Assembly: GCF_001659605.2 (NCBI RefSeq)
Contig: NC_035162.2
Coordinates: 25,152,161-25,216,160, forward strand
DNA from: Manihot esculenta
Lineage: Eukaryota > Streptophyta > Magnoliopsida > Malpighiales > Euphorbiaceae
Length of the DNA stretch: 64,000 nucleotides
Direction: 5' to 3'
Position numbers and translations under genes: made by a program. Shown here in pieces: positions 1 to 12,768 of this stretch (the first letter of the stretch is position 1; every line of letters begins with the position of its first letter). The notes beneath the pieces are model-generated. The model worked only from the letters and a program-made list of their open reading frames with translations. It did not search any database and had not been told where the DNA came from.

Positions 1-746
1 ATCTTGGCAGATATTATGGATGAGGCCTAGTGTGCCTTTGTCCCGGTTCGTCTTATTACAGACAATGTTTTTACCACTTTTGAGATTTTTCACTGTATGA
101 AGACTCGTGCTCCTTCCTGTCGTCCTTTACTGTCTTTGAAGTTGGATATTACTAAGGCCTATGATCAGGTAGAGTGGGTGTTTTTGAACGTATTATGCTA
201 CAAGTTGGGTTTGCTTCAATTGGGTATCCATGGTTATGAAGTGTGCATGTATTGTCTCTTACTCAGTTTTGATTAACAGTAGGCCTATGGGACCTTTCTT
301 CCCATCTAGAGGGTTATGTCAAGAGAACCCCTTATCCTCTTATTTATTTCTCTTATGCATGAAAAGTCTCACTAGTCTTCTCAATCGGGCTTCATTGAAT
401 GGATCCATTCAAGATTTTCGAATTTGCAGAGGCACCCCTAGGGTCTCTTATCTCCTATTTGTTGATGACAGTTTACTATATCTCCAGGCTTCTCCTATGG
501 ATGTTGCTACTGTTTCCTCTATCCTTCAATAATATCAAAGTTTATCTGTGCGAAAAATCAATTTACAGAAATCTGAAATGGTATTTAGTTCTCACACTCC
601 TCTCGCGATCGTCTAGCCTTTATCAGAAGCGAGGGGTGTAAGAGTGGCTGAAACGCATGACATTTATTTGGGGATGCCTACTGCTATTGGACGGTCTAAG
701 ATGGAGGTTTTCAAGAGAATAAAGGATAGGTTATGGGCTCGATTGC
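1..746 (+). pseudogene. LINE (non-LTR) ORF2 reverse transcriptase, 5' fragment
   Basis: Conceptual translation reads as the reverse transcriptase of a plant L1-type LINE. An AFVPVRLITDN block, a LKLDITKAYDQVEW block (RT motif with catalytic Asp), a GLCQENPLSSYLF block and LLFVDDSLLYL (the (F/Y)xDD catalytic motif, near 450-485) occur in the expected order. They are followed by YLGMPTAIGRSK and a region leading to RLWARL. Several in-frame stops and a frame change near 230 make it non-functional. The fragment starts outside the window and is cut at 746 by the MULE; the same coding sequence resumes at 13195. Seen: motifs, stops and interruption. Known: this motif order is typical of plant LINE ORF2. 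Inferred: the element was dead or dying before the MULE arrived. Confidence 0.85.
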
Positions 747-1058
747 GAGCAATTTTTCAAATCATGCAGAAAATGAAATTTATTTTTAAAATCATGCAGG
801 ATCCGAAAATATTTTCGGATCCTGTGTGTCAACGAACTGGGTTCTGTAGTCATACTGCCGAACCCAGTAGTTCGCCACCAATGGTGGTGAACTTCATGAT
901 GTTCGCCACTCATAGTGGCGAACTACATGATGTTCACCACTATGAGTGGCGAACTTTTTTTGTTCGGCACTTATAGTGCCGAATAAGCCCCGCCGTGCCA
1001 CGGGAGCAGTCCCGTGGCTTCCAGCGTGGCTTGTTTAGCACCTTGGGTGCCGAACAAG
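747..1058 (+). repeat. MULE left terminal inverted repeat
   Basis: About 310 bp that match, inverted and with indels, the right end of the MULE (about 12927-13194). The outer 120 bp match well, including the GGATCC-bounded palindrome at 799-822 (right counterpart 13119-13142). Further in, the alignment is carried by paired hairpins whose stems differ between the two ends. Confidence 0.8.
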
Positions 1059-1215
1059 TCACTTAAAGCTGCCCCCCACTGGCCCGTGATTGAACAGAAA
1101 TATACGCACAATGATTGAACAGAAATATGCGCAGTGATTGAACAGAAATATGCGCATAAATGTGAGCAGAAAGCCAACAATTTCAACGGCTAGTTCGGCA
1201 CTGTCAGTGCCGAAC
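799..1215. repeat. Left subterminal hairpin array of the MULE
   Basis: Nine closely spaced palindromes: 799-822, 837-867, 870-892, 901-923, 932-954, 962-983, 997-1018, 1030-1058 and 1193-1215. Most have arms of the form GTTCGSCAC / GTGSCGAAC with a 3-6 nt loop; 997-1018 has a different stem, GCCACGGGA / TCCCGTGGC. A few arms have decayed, for example TTTAGC in place of TTCGGC at 1034-1039. Their function is unknown. Transposase binding or DNA-structure signals are possible, since subterminal motif arrays occur in several DNA transposon families. Confidence 0.85.
1084..1170 (+). repeat. Three tandem copies of a ~25-bp motif
   Basis: GATTGAACAGAAATATGCGC-like units are repeated three times head to tail between the left hairpins and the transposase gene. 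Function unknown; it lies in the likely promoter-proximal part of the MULE. Confidence 0.75.
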
Positions 1216-1551
1216 TAGCCAACAATTTCAACGGCAAATTCTAACGGCTCGCCCAACGGCTACTTCCGGCCCTCTTTATAAATTATTCCATGGCTCACCC
1301 ATAGTCTCACACTGCTTTCTGCTCTTTGCTTCCTCTAAAAATTATTCTATAATACACCACTCTATAAATCTCTTTAGCCTATTCCTTTTCGATTTTTCTA
1401 TAAAATACTTCATCCATTACTCTATAAACTACTCAAAATCTGCATTATATCTCATCAAATTGCGTTCTATAAATTATTTATTCCTCTCTACAAATTTTTC
1501 CAAATTATTGTATCTACTCTTATCGATTCGACTACAAAAAAAGAAACACAG

Positions 1552-4271
1552 GTAAGTTTTAAATATTTTATATTCTAAATTTTTATTTTTTTAAGTATAT
1601 AGTAAATTGAGATAAAATTATTTATTAATCTAATTTTTTTTTATCAGATAAATGGCGATTCCTGCATATGCTAATATTCATTGGGATGGTAATATTATAA
1701 ATAGTTGTAATGGTTACGATTATGATGGAGGTTTTTCAAAGATTATTCCAATGGGTAAACAGATAAGTTTTAATCAACTAGTTGGTAAAATTGCTCGTGC
1801 AATTGGAATATCCGGGAATAATGAATTTATAGAGACAATTAGTTTTAGAAAGCCTATAATTGTGGATGGATCATTGAAATTTGAATGTATGGAGATATGG
1901 GTGAAGATGATATATCTAGTATGTTTAATTACTTATATCAAATTGGTGGTATACCTGGTATTGAAATATATATTAAGATACTTCGTTATGTTGATACTAC
2001 AAATGAGGATACTGATATTGGTCCATCTGGAACTGCTGTGGAATCAAATGATGAACCATGTGAAGAGCAAAATGTAGTTGATGATTATGGTTTATCTGAT
2101 AGTCTTGCAGGGCCGTCAATTAATTTATCTGATGCAGTAGAGAATGAGAATGAGGATGAGGATGAGGACGAAGATGACGATGACGATGATTCATGGATGT
2201 CTACTGAGGATGATGATGATGACGATGTTCAGGAGGATCGTGGGAGTGAGTCTCGATATTACAACACACAATTTCTTAATCCTATTGTGCCTGTTGTTCA
2301 TCCTCCCCCATATGCAGAAATAAACTTCGATTTGCTAAGGGCGGATCCTTATGATAGGCCAGAAGGCCGTTCCTTTTGGGATCCTTCTAAAGAGTTTTCA
2401 GTTGGGATGATATTTTCTTCGAGAGATGCAGTGGCTGCGGCTGCAAAAGAATATCATCTAAGACATCATCATCAATTTTGTTATCATGAAACAAGAGAGA
2501 AGACTTATTCTATAAAGTGTAAAGACAAAGACAGTGGGTGTGCATGGAGGCTTCGAGCATCCAAGAAAGAAGGAGAGGATGTATGGAAGATTACGAGATA
2601 CAGTGGACCACACACATGTACGAATCCTCAGGTGACAAAAAACATAGCCAATTGGATGAAAATTTTATTTGTTCATTTATCTTTGCATTAATTGAACAGC
2701 AGCCCGATATAAAAATTGCTGCCCTACAAGCTGAAGTGCGGGATAAATATGGATACGAGCCGTCTTATCAGAAAACATGGAAAGCTAAGCAGAAGGCAAT
2801 TGCAAGGCTTTATGGGGGTTGGGATGAATCATATAGTCGTTTGCGTAGATTCATGACTGCTCTTCATCATTTTAACCCAGAAACAGTATACATGATTGAA
2901 GATAATCCACATTGGATAAATGAGCGATTAAATCCGATGTATCGTGTATTTGACCGTATGTTTTGGGCTTTTAAGCAATCGATTGAGGGATTTAAACATT
3001 GCTGACCTGTTATCTCAATCGATGGGACATTCTTATACGGAAAATACACCGGGTGTATACTGTGTGCAACCGCACTTGATGGAAATAATCAACTATTTCC
3101 ATTAGCTTTTGCCATTGTAGATAAGGAGGACGGGGACAATTGATCATGGTTTATGGATTGCTTAAGGATCTTTGTAACCAACCGAGAAGATTTGTGTGTA
3201 ATTTCAGATCGACATGCTGGAATTTTGAAGGCGATGCAGAAAGATTGGTGGCAACCTCCAGCTGGTCATCATCGTTACTGCATCAGACATGTTTTGAATA
3301 ATTATAATAAGACATTCAAAAATGCAGCAATAAAGGAAGCGTTGCGCAAGGCAGGTATGTTTCATGTTTCAATACGAAGTATGCATAATTTTAAAAATTT
3401 AATGTCACATCTTACTTATGCTAATTTTACTTTTATGAACTTGTCCTTTATATTAGCGAATGAAAATCAGAAAAGAAAGTTTTACGAAGCAATGAACAAT
3501 ATTCGAGAGGTGCACCCTGAATCATACGATTGGGCAATGAAGATAAATTTAGAGAAGTGGACAAGATCACACGATGATGGACAGAGGTATGGCGTGATGA
3601 CAACAAACATGGCTGAATCCTTGAATGGCATGATGAAAGGATTTTGAGCGTTGCCTATAACGGCAATGGTGAACAAAATATTTTTCCAGTGTGTTCATTA
3701 TTTTGATACGCGGAGGACAACTTTTTTGGAGCAATAAAGTAAGGGCTATGTTTTTACTCAGTCTTGCAGTGAAACTCTGCGTGCTAATGCCATTAAGGCC
3801 AATGGACATAGAGTTAGACGGTTCAACAGTCAGACCATGGTTTGTGAAATAATTACAGCAAATGGTCGGCAAAAACAAGTGGTCAAACTCATGGATCAAA
3901 CATGCACATGTGGCAAATTTCAGGAGATGAGGATACCATGTTCACATGCAATTGCAGCATACATGTCCCATTCAATTGACTACGAACAGTTTATATCTGA
4001 GTATTATAAATTGGATCGTACCATACAATGTTACGCGTACACATTCCATCCTCTTGGACACCCTGACTATTGGCCTCCAACAGATGGACTTCCTCATGTG
4101 CCTGACATTTCTAGAATCAGAAAGAAGGGACGTCCGAGATCTTCTCGAATACGTAATGAGATGGACTGGAGGTCAAACAAAATAAATGAAACCTCGAGAG
4201 TCCATTGCTCAATATGTGGCAGGGTGGGGCACAATAAGAAAACATGTATGGGTGGGGCACCAAGTAGATAG
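1552..4271 (+). pseudogene. MuDR-type MULE transposase (broken)
   Basis: The catalytic protein for MULE excision and insertion; it would act in the nucleus on the element's TIRs. A likely 5' UTR intron is 1552-1647 (GTAAGT...TTATCAG), five bases before the ATG at 1652. In order I see an N-terminal MuDR-like domain, an acidic Glu/Asp run (about 2140-2230), a DNA-binding zinc-finger-like region (CRxxDxxCxWRL-like, about 2515-2640), the transposase core with ISIDGTFL (first Asp, about 3017) and VISDRHAGI (second Asp, about 3200), a SWIM zinc finger CTCGKF...CSHAIA (about 3900-3960), and a knuckle CSICGRVGHNKKTC (about 4206-4247). A 102-nt intron at 3355-3456 has GT-AG ends; it is a multiple of three and happens to be open. 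Frameshifts near 1888 and 2635 and stops at 3003-3005, 3141-3143, 3645-3647 and about 3734 kill it. Three of the stops look like CGA to TGA or TGG to TGA transitions. Confidence 0.9.
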
Positions 4272-5437
4272 ATATTGTAAAGAATTCAGTTAAATATATA
4301 AATATGAATCACATGGGTGAAAAACTGATTTATTTGCCGATTATGGTTAGCATTAACTACTAGAACAATATGCGGAATTATTTTTATATTTTTTAATTTT
4401 TTAGCAAAATCTTCCATATTTTATAATTAATTAAATTGTAGTAAGATTGTGAATACTGAGTGGCATATGATTTTAAATAATTAAATTAAATTTTGAATAG
4501 TCTTCCGTATTTTGAAACTACTAGTAAATATTGAATGATAATAATAATTTCTCCTTCTGCCAAAATGGACCCAAACTGTCTCATTTAAATGTAATTCAAT
4601 TCCCTTTTTCTTTTTCTACCAAAAATCCGGCAGAGTTTCCCCTGAAATATGGGTTTATTTCCACCTATGAATAGAAATAGCACACTTCTATAAACTTCAA
4701 CCTTATTTCATATACTTATTCTTACATCAACACAATATTTTATACAACACAATCTCAACAAAATAATTACATAAATAACACAATCTCAATACAATATTTT
4801 ATACAACATATTCCCAACACAATATTTACATAAACAACACAATCTCAACACAATATTTACATAAACAACACAATCTCAACACAATATTTACATAAACAAC
4901 ACAATCTCAACACAATATTTTATACAACACATTCCCAACACAATATTTACATAAACAACACAATCTCAACACAATATTTACATAAATAATACAATCTCAA
5001 CACAATATTTTATACAACACATTCCCAACACAATCTTTACATAAACAACATAATCTCAACATAGTATTTTATACAACGCAATCTCAACACAATAATTACA
5101 TAAATTTATACAACTATGTTACATTCAAAATGTAACATGATATCATCAACAAGCAAATATTTAATTCAGCATTTTAAGATTACACATAATTAAATCAAAA
5201 AAATAATATCACGCACCATTTTGACATCTGGAACGAACTCAGAAGCACCTTCCTCTAGTTCCCAACAAAAATCTATCATGTATAATTATCACCTGCATTT
5301 TCCAGAATAAAAGTGAATCGTAACACTCAATCAATATCTTACAATAGGCTCAACTAATAACACAACAAGAAATTAAACTAATCATAATGAAAATAATTTA
5401 ACTAAAATAATTTTTTTTATACATATTCAACTCACAG
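4272..5437. repeat. MULE intergenic spacer with ~31-bp tandem repeats
   Basis: AT-rich spacer between the convergent transposase and PMD genes. From about 4725 to 5110 it holds roughly ten imperfect copies of a unit around CACAATCTCAACACAATATT followed by TACATAAACAA (period about 31 bp, with variants). No coding signal is seen in the rest. Confidence 0.75.
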
Positions 5438-6315
5438 TCAGTGATGACTACCAGTACCACAGCCTCGATGTCTCCTCTCATGTGGAGCCCGTAAACGACC
5501 TCGCCATGGTCCCGGTGCCAATAACTGTTCAGGATCAAGTTCTTCATGTGCCGGTGCGTTTACGTCTGGATCTTGCACGATAGTAGCAGAAGGATCTGAA
5601 TGTCCAAACCGACCGACACCACTCAGGCCATATCCTAATCCAGCGTTATATCCCGAAAAAATATTCTGTGTACTTCCGCCTGACATATGAAACTGTCTCG
5701 AAGACGACGACTCATGCATAGGCTCGGGCGCAAATGCTGAAAACACTAATCCCATTGGCATGTACGGGACACCATAAGCACCGGGATTAAAGGAAGGCAT
5801 TGTGTGCGGTCCAAATATTGAACTGACTCTGTGAGGGATTAAACATGAAGGCACCTGAGATGAGCTGGGCACGTTAGATGAACTGGGTGGATCTTCGTGG
5901 AATGCTTGTGACCGATGATACTCCATAGGGGGAGGCACTGGATTCACATCCCTATCACCTTGTTCAGCTTGGGTGTGACCCCTTCTTCGGCCCCTACCAT
6001 GTCCACCAGCCCCACCCCGACTACCACGTGCCACAGAATTGGAAATAGGCGGGTCATCTGGGTCATCCATGCTGGGCGGTGCAGCAAGTGCTCGATGTGG
6101 AGCTGGCAGTTGTGTTTGCCGCCTTTCTTCCATCATACAGAATGAAACAGACTGTATGAGGTCACACATAGCTGTCATACTCCCCGTGGTCGGGTTTGTA
6201 GCAATAGCGTACATGTGCTCCAGACCATCCTCCTGCACAACTAGAAGAAATTACATATTTTAGAATATGCAGTTATTAATGTTGAAAATGACAAATCAAA
6301 ATCAATAATTTTTTA

Positions 6316-8580
6316 TGTAACGACTCGAAAATCGGACCGCTACCGGCACTAGGATCCAGGTCGACTTAAGGCCGCCGGGACCCGTAGCAAGCCTAACATG
6401 CATCCTGTTAACCTGTTTAATCCCATACATGATCAACAACATACATAAAAATTTAAAACTTTTCTTTCATACATTAAATCATACACCAAACTCAACCTGT
6501 GCATGCACGAACATATACATAATCATAAACTTGACCCCTCTGTGGGATCTCATCAATGCCCCCAGTGGGTGGCATAACAACTGTTGAGTTAGCCAAACAT
6601 GGACATCAATAAACATTAAGATCATGTATCAAAAGGGATTACAATATACTATGGTCAAGCACACTTCTAACCTCAATATCATTACATCACGTATCTATAC
6701 ATCATTATACAAACTGTCATGTCCACATTCTAACTATTACATACATATGACTTCATTACTCTTCTTGACTTCTCTGTCTAACCCGTACCTGCAAACCTGG
6801 GAAATTTGGGAGAGGGGTGAGCTACTAGAGCCCAGTGAGCAGAATCATAAAGCATTTAAAACACATGCTATCATGGAATGCATCACATCACAACTAATCA
6901 TATCAAGGATGAACTTGTCACCAATTAGCCCTCTACATAATCCAATCATGCCAGGGGCGTAGTGCAGGCCACACCTGGTCTTTCTCTTATACATAACATA
7001 ATATAACATACATATTCCATAGTGTCGGGGGCGTAGTGCAGGCCACATCCGGTCTTTCTCTTACATAGTGCCAGGGGCGTAGTGCAGGCCACATCTGGAC
7101 TTCCATTATCATATCATCATGTCATAACATATGAGGGCTAACGGATCATTCAACATTCATCTACATCAACAACATATTATGCAATGCAACATATTCGTGA
7201 TTTCTAATGCATACAACCTAAAATATCACATGGCATCCGTGATGCATGAACATGCTCAAAACTGATTTATTTATTTAAAAGCATAAGAGTCATTCCACTC
7301 ACCTCTGCCTAGCTCTGACACTGACTGAAGCAGTTGACTCACTGCTGAGGTCCTCGGTTCCTCGGGTCCAAACCTACACAGGTGGACTCAAATGAAGGAC
7401 CAACATACTAGAACATAACTTTAAAAACATCCCCCAAAAACCCCCTAAAACATCTCAAAACATCCATGCAAAACATGCAAAGAAAGGCTGGACAGGGCAC
7501 TTTCAGCGGCAGGTTCGGCGGCCGAAAGTCCCTCTAGAGCCGAAAGTCAGGCAGGTTCGGCGGCACCTTCGGCGGCCGAAACTCCCAGATAGAGGCGAAA
7601 CTCATGCATGTTCGGCGGCACTTTCGGCGGCCGAAACTCCCAGACAGAGACGAAAGTCTCCTTTTGGGGGCAAGCTTCGGCAGCCGAAGGCTGCCTCCAC
7701 AAGGGGGTTCGGCTGCCGAACCTGGTTTCTCCCAAAGGGCAGAAACTTGGTTCAAACATGCACAAATGCCTCCAACTCAAACCATCATGCATTTAGCTCA
7801 ACCAAAACATGCATACAAGCTCCTAGGGGTCTCAAACTACCTTAAACCCCAACTACAACACATCAAACACACATTACAAGCCACATTGTTCATGAACATA
7901 CATTTATACCCATAAACATGACTATAACCTAAACATGCATTCTACCCCCATGAACTTCATAAAACTTACTTAAAACATAATATAGGCTAGAGATCGACTC
8001 TTACCTCTTGAAGATCGAGAGTAGAGGCGACCAAACTTGGAGTTGGGAGAGATTTGAGTTCTTGAACCTCAAAGCTCCAAAACTTTGCTCAAAAGCTCAA
8101 ATCTTCAAAACAAAGTTAAAACAAATGAAAAACTTGAAAGATCTAGAGGAAAAACATCAAAAATCGGTGAGGGACGGCGGAGAGCTCACCTTGGCCGAAA
8201 ATGGGGAAAAGCTCGCCCGTTTTCGGCTAAGGGACCCTTTTATAGTGGCTGTCCAGGCCACGTTCGGGGGCCGAATGTGCCTCCGCATGCATGCCATGTT
8301 CGGCGGCCGAACTTGAGGTTCGGCGGCCGAACCTGGACTCCCCTCACTTATGCCTTCGGGGGCCTAAGGCACACCCGAAATGCATGCATGTTCGGCGGCC
8401 GAACCTGAGTTTCCTCCAAGGGTATTTTTATTCTAAAAACTCATTTCCTCTTTACTTAAAATCATCAAAAACATTAAAACATCTCATGAAAACATGGTTT
8501 TACCCATCTAGAGGTTTCCGACATCCGAGATTCCACCGGACGGTGGGAATTCCGATACTGGAGTCTAGCCGGGTATTACA
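6316..8580 (-). mobile_element. Solo LTR of the Tekay-like gypsy family (copy A)
   Basis: TGTAACGACTCG at the left and GGGTATTACA at the right are the inverted ends of the LTR family that bounds the full elements at 27188 and 44576. Flanking bases are TTTTA and TTTGA, an imperfect 5-bp duplication. It contains the reverse-oriented TATA box (CTTTTATA, 8237-8244), palindromes in two clusters (7510-7720 and 8255-8400), and three imperfect repeats around GGCGTAGTGCAGGCCACA (6955-7100). There is no internal coding DNA, so it is a recombination-derived solo LTR. Confidence 0.92.
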
Positions 8581-9172
8581 TTTGACCTCGGTTTCCATTG
8601 CCGCTCCTTTCACCGAAATTCAGCGTCTGGACACCCTACGGTACCACTCCATATACTCTGAATGGAAATGGAGTGGCTCTGTTGCTGGCGGGCCAGTGAC
8701 TATTCTTGTATCCCGGGTGTTCCAGCGCGCGATCCAATGAGAGTGGACTTCTGCCCAGTTCGTATCGCTTTTACGCAAATCCACATCGTGTAGTGCAGCA
8801 GACTGATGAGGTTCAGCAGGAATATGCTGCTGCATCCCAAATTGTCGCATGACACGATCCGGCTGGTGCCACTCCACAATATGGAAGCAGATAAGTGGGA
8901 CAACAGCCCTCCAAATGTCCCGTCCTTGGCGACAGTATTAGGGTAGCGACTGAATCAGGGCATCAGTGTACGGCTCCCAAAGTACCTGCAATGAACATTC
9001 AATTGTTATGCAATAATTAATGTAGGTTCAGAATATTAGTTCATTTATTAATATTAGTACCTGCTCGGGTAATAATCTATCAAGCTGATATCGCAGCTCC
9101 ACGAGTACGTGGGTGACTACCTCCGTAACATGTCTGGCATTACTCCACCTGCACAACCAATTATATTAGCAA

Positions 9173-10302
9173 GGGTAATTTACGATTTAGTCCCTGGGTA
9201 TTGCCATTATTAACAAGTCAGTCCCTGTATTTTTAGAAACCTATTAAAACGTCCTTATGTTTTATTTCCGTCAACGAAATAGTCCTTCCGTCCTATTTTC
9301 CGTTAAAATTAAATAAAGGAGGAGAGAGAAAATTTTTAAAATCCAATTTTACCCTCAAATAAAACCATTTATTTAGTCCTTGTATATTGTAATTATTAAC
9401 AAGTTAGTCCTTACATTTTCAAAAATCTATTAAAATATTTTTATCTTTTTTCATATCTATTAAAACGTCCTTATTATTTTTTTCCATCAATGAAATAGTC
9501 CCTATCTTTTCTCACATCTATTAAAACATCCTTATCGTTTATTTAAGTCAACGAAATAGTCCCTCCTCATCGTTTCTTTCTGTCAACGAAATCGTCTCTC
9601 CCTATATTTTTAGAAATATATTAAAACGTCCTTATTGTTTCTTTTTGTCAACGAAATAGTCCCTATCTTTTCTCAGATCTATTAAAACATCCTTATTGTT
9701 TCTTTTTATCAACAAAATAATCCCTATATTTTCTTTCCTCTTCCTCCTCCTCCTCCTCCTCCACCTCCTCCTCCTCCTCCTCCTCCTCCGAAAAAGAAGA
9801 AGAAGAAGAAGAAGAAGAAGAAGAGAAAGAAGAAAAAGAAGAAGAAGGAGAAGAAGAAGAAGAAGGAGAAGAAGAAAAAGAAGGAGAGAAAGAAGAAAAA
9901 GAAGAAAAAGAAGAAGAAGAAGGAGAAGAATGAGAAGAAGAAGAAGAAGATAAAGAAGAAAAAGAAGAAAAAGAAGCAAAAGAAGAAAAAGGAGAAGAAG
10001 CAGAAGAAGAAGGAGAAAAAACAGAAGAAGAAGAAGAAAAAGGAGAAGAAGCAGAAGAAGAAGAAGCAGAAGAAGAAGAAGCAAAAGGAAGAAGAATTGA
10101 TGAAGAAGAAAAGGAAGGAGGAGGAGGAGAAAAATAATTGGGGGCAATTTAGTCTTTTACTATATTTTTAACGGCAAAAATAGACAGAAGGACTATTTCG
10201 TTGACGGAGAGAAAACATAAGGACGTTTTAATAGGTTTCTGAAAATACAGGGACTGACTTGTTAATAATGGCAATACCCAGGGACTAAATCGTAAATTAC
10301 CC
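9173..10302. mobile_element. Long-TIR non-autonomous element (MULE-type MITE)
   Basis: The ends GGGTAATTTACGATTTAGTCC and its inverse form TIRs of roughly 110 bp. The flanks are perfect 9-bp duplications, TATTAGCAA (9164-9172 and 10303-10311), a Mutator-type signature. Subterminal units resembling ATTAAAACGTCCTTATNGTT plus AACGAAATAGTCCCT are repeated about four times near the left end. There is no transposase. It sits in intron 1 of the PMD pseudogene. Confidence 0.93.
9737..10132. repeat. (TCC)n / (GAA)n microsatellite
   Basis: A pure CTC/TCC run of about 50 bp is followed by about 340 bp of imperfect GAA/GAAGAAAAA repeats inside the MITE. The long Leu-rich and Arg-rich reading frames here are only low-complexity translations. 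Confidence 0.95.
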
Positions 10303-11221
10303 TATTAGCAAATATTTATTTAAATATTTAATATTAAATATGAAATAAAATTTAACAATTACATAATATCACATACCTGCTGCCTAGTGGAGCATCATGA
10401 TGTGGTGCTCTGTCTGACAGTGCCGGCGATACTGCTGTGATCCGGTCCCATGCCCATATATGAACTATAAATAAGGGACCAGACATTTGCATAACTTCAG
10501 GATTTGTCGCCTTATATAACTGTCTATACAACCATGCCAGACATGCCCTACCCCAGCTATAATTACCAGCGTCCTCAAGATCGGCTAACAAAGGTAGAAA
10601 CATTAAGTTTACCCGCGACGCAAATGTATCACCAAATATGGATCCAATCACTCTCATAATGTATGCTCTTGCAAACCTATGAACAACTTCCTCATCAGCA
10701 TCATCGGGAAGTTGACTAAATTCATCAGCAAGCCAACTTAGTTTCAGATAACACCCTCTAATGGCATTATTAGGTGGAACGACACCTAATAACGCCTCAC
10801 AAACTGAAGGCCAATGGTGGCGTGATCGGCCTGTAACAACTGCACCATTGACAGGCAACCCGGTTATTAGCCCTACATCCTGAAGGGTTATAGTCATTTC
10901 TCCTTCAGGAAACATAAATGTATGCGTCTCTGATCGCCACCTCTCAACAAGAGCCGTAATTAAATGCCAATCTAATGCAAAAAAACCTAACCGGATTACA
11001 CCATAAAAACCCGACCGTCGTAGGTGAGGTATTATTTGATCTGGTATTTCACCCAAATGTAAAACTGTACACGTTCTTCTACAACCTATTGCCCCACTTT
11101 CTATATTTTGTTGCCATATAGCCTCAGACCTATGTTCGGCTTGTCCATATAGCAACGATGGATCATTGGGACCAGGTAAAATATAATCACGTCTGTCACG
11201 ACGGTTGCGCCTTTCTTCCAT

Positions 11222-12600
11222 ATCTAATTATACAAATTCACGCCACAATAAAATGTTGTACTAATACACATTCACCAACTAAACAATATTCAAAATCACT
11301 AACAATATTCAAACATCATTTATTCACTAAATAAATGTATATAATTTAACACTACAATAACATACATATTCTACACATATTATACCATAAAATCACAACA
11401 AATACAACTACTTCAAAAATATTCTATCCAAAAATCACAACAAATATTCTATTAAAAATCTCAACAAATATTCTATCACACCAATATTTCATCCTAAAAT
11501 CACAACAAAATTTCATTCATAACTAAGTCTAAATTTAACAGTACATTACAAATTTAAAAATAAAACAATACATAATATTTTTTAATATTTTAATTTTACA
11601 ATTACAAAATTATTAAATTTTATTACATTTTTAATTATATTCATTTAGCAAAATTAAATTTCATTACATATTAACAATTATTTAAAATAACTTAAACAAA
11701 AATTAAAATTATTTCTAATCAATTTACATAATATTATAATGCAGAAAATAAAGTTATATTTAAACAATAAAAAAAATCAATCGGATTACATAATTTAAAT
11801 ATATATATATATATATTCCTAAAAATATTTCATATTTTTTTCTTTTAAATAATACTTTTTAAAAAAATATTAAATTTTATTTGATTTTCAAAAATATTTA
11901 CATAAACTGAAACATATAATAAAATTACTATTATATAATTTATTTTTTATTATGATATAAAAATAAAATAAATAATAATTTTAAAATAATAAAACATTAT
12001 TACAGATGAAATATTTTCAAAAATAATACTATAACATTTATAAAAAAATTATTTCTTTTTATTTTCTTAATTATTATTAATTTAAAAAATATTAAATTTT
12101 ATTATTTATTAAAAAATATTTAAAAAACTTAAACATTACATAAAATTAATACTATATAATTTATTTATTATTATATTATAAAAATAAAATAATAAAACAT
12201 TATTACGGATGAAAAATTTTTAATAATAAAATTATTATATTTATAAAAAAATTATTTCTTTTAATTTTCTTAATTATTATTTATTTTAAAAATCTTTAAT
12301 TTTATTATATATTCAACAAAATTTATAATAACTTAAATATAAAATTAATTTATTATATTTATAACAAAAATTATTATAACTAAAATATTAACTCATTAAA
12401 AAAATTAACTATTTAATTTATTAAATTTAACTTTTGTTAAATTTCTAATATTTATATAACAACTTATATTAATAATATTTTTGGTTTTTATTTTTTGCTT
12501 TTTCTAATAATAATTTCTAATAATTATATAACAACTTCTATTTTTTTATTATAATTTAATATTTTATTTTTTATATATTAAGTGAGAAAATTATATATAC
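11222..12600. other. AT-rich MULE DNA with no recognised gene
   Basis: Very AT-rich DNA upstream of the PMD pseudogene, with short runs of ACAACAAATATTCTAT-like motifs near 11400-11500 and an (AT)n run near 11805. No ORF or RNA gene is supported. It may hold the PMD promoter, but I cannot locate it. Confidence 0.6.
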
Positions 12601-12768
12601 ATATTTAAAAAAAATTTAAATAAAAACCTGGTGGAAAGAGATCGCTTGTGCTGGAGAAGAAGATTTGCTGAAGATGAAGGCTTCCGGCGATGGAGAGAGA
12701 GAAGAGAAGGCTGCGCAGAGGAGAAGGAGGATAAAAAATTTTGAAGGGGGAAAGAGAAGAAGAAGAGC

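Larger units (their letters stand above)
5438..11221 (-). pseudogene. Plant Mobile Domain (PMD, MAIN/MAIL1-like) gene carried by the MULE
   Basis: Antisense to the transposase. Exon 1 (11221-10377) starts MEERRNRRDRRDYILPGPND and has the PMD core: GFFALDWHLITALVERWR, then TFMFPEGEMTITLQDVGLIT and LPVNGAVVTG. GT-AG junctions join it to exon 2 (9148-9061, WSNARHVTEVVTHVLVELRY) and exon 3 (from 8985, IVEWHQPDRVMRQFGMQQ). The last exon (about 6242-5438) is a Gly/Pro/Ser-rich tail ending at 5438. The intron phases agree at both junctions checked. PMD proteins (MAIN, MAIL1) are host regulators of silencing and genome integrity, and transposon-encoded PMD relatives are known. The copy is broken: a stop after EWYRRVSRR near 8618, a solo LTR in the exon 3/4 interval and a MITE in intron 1. 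How the domain would help the MULE is not known from sequence. Confidence 0.85.

Noticed and set aside
747..1215. GTTCGGC arms shared by MULE hairpins and gypsy LTR palindromes as evidence of common origin
   Set aside because: Loop lengths, spacing and flanks differ (one-base centre in the LTR, 3-6 nt in the MULE), and the MULE arrays lie outside the nested solo LTR. Similarity of a 7-bp arm is not enough.
9632..10147. Long Leu/Arg-rich reading frames on both strands
   Set aside because: They are translations of the TCC/GAA microsatellite in the MITE.
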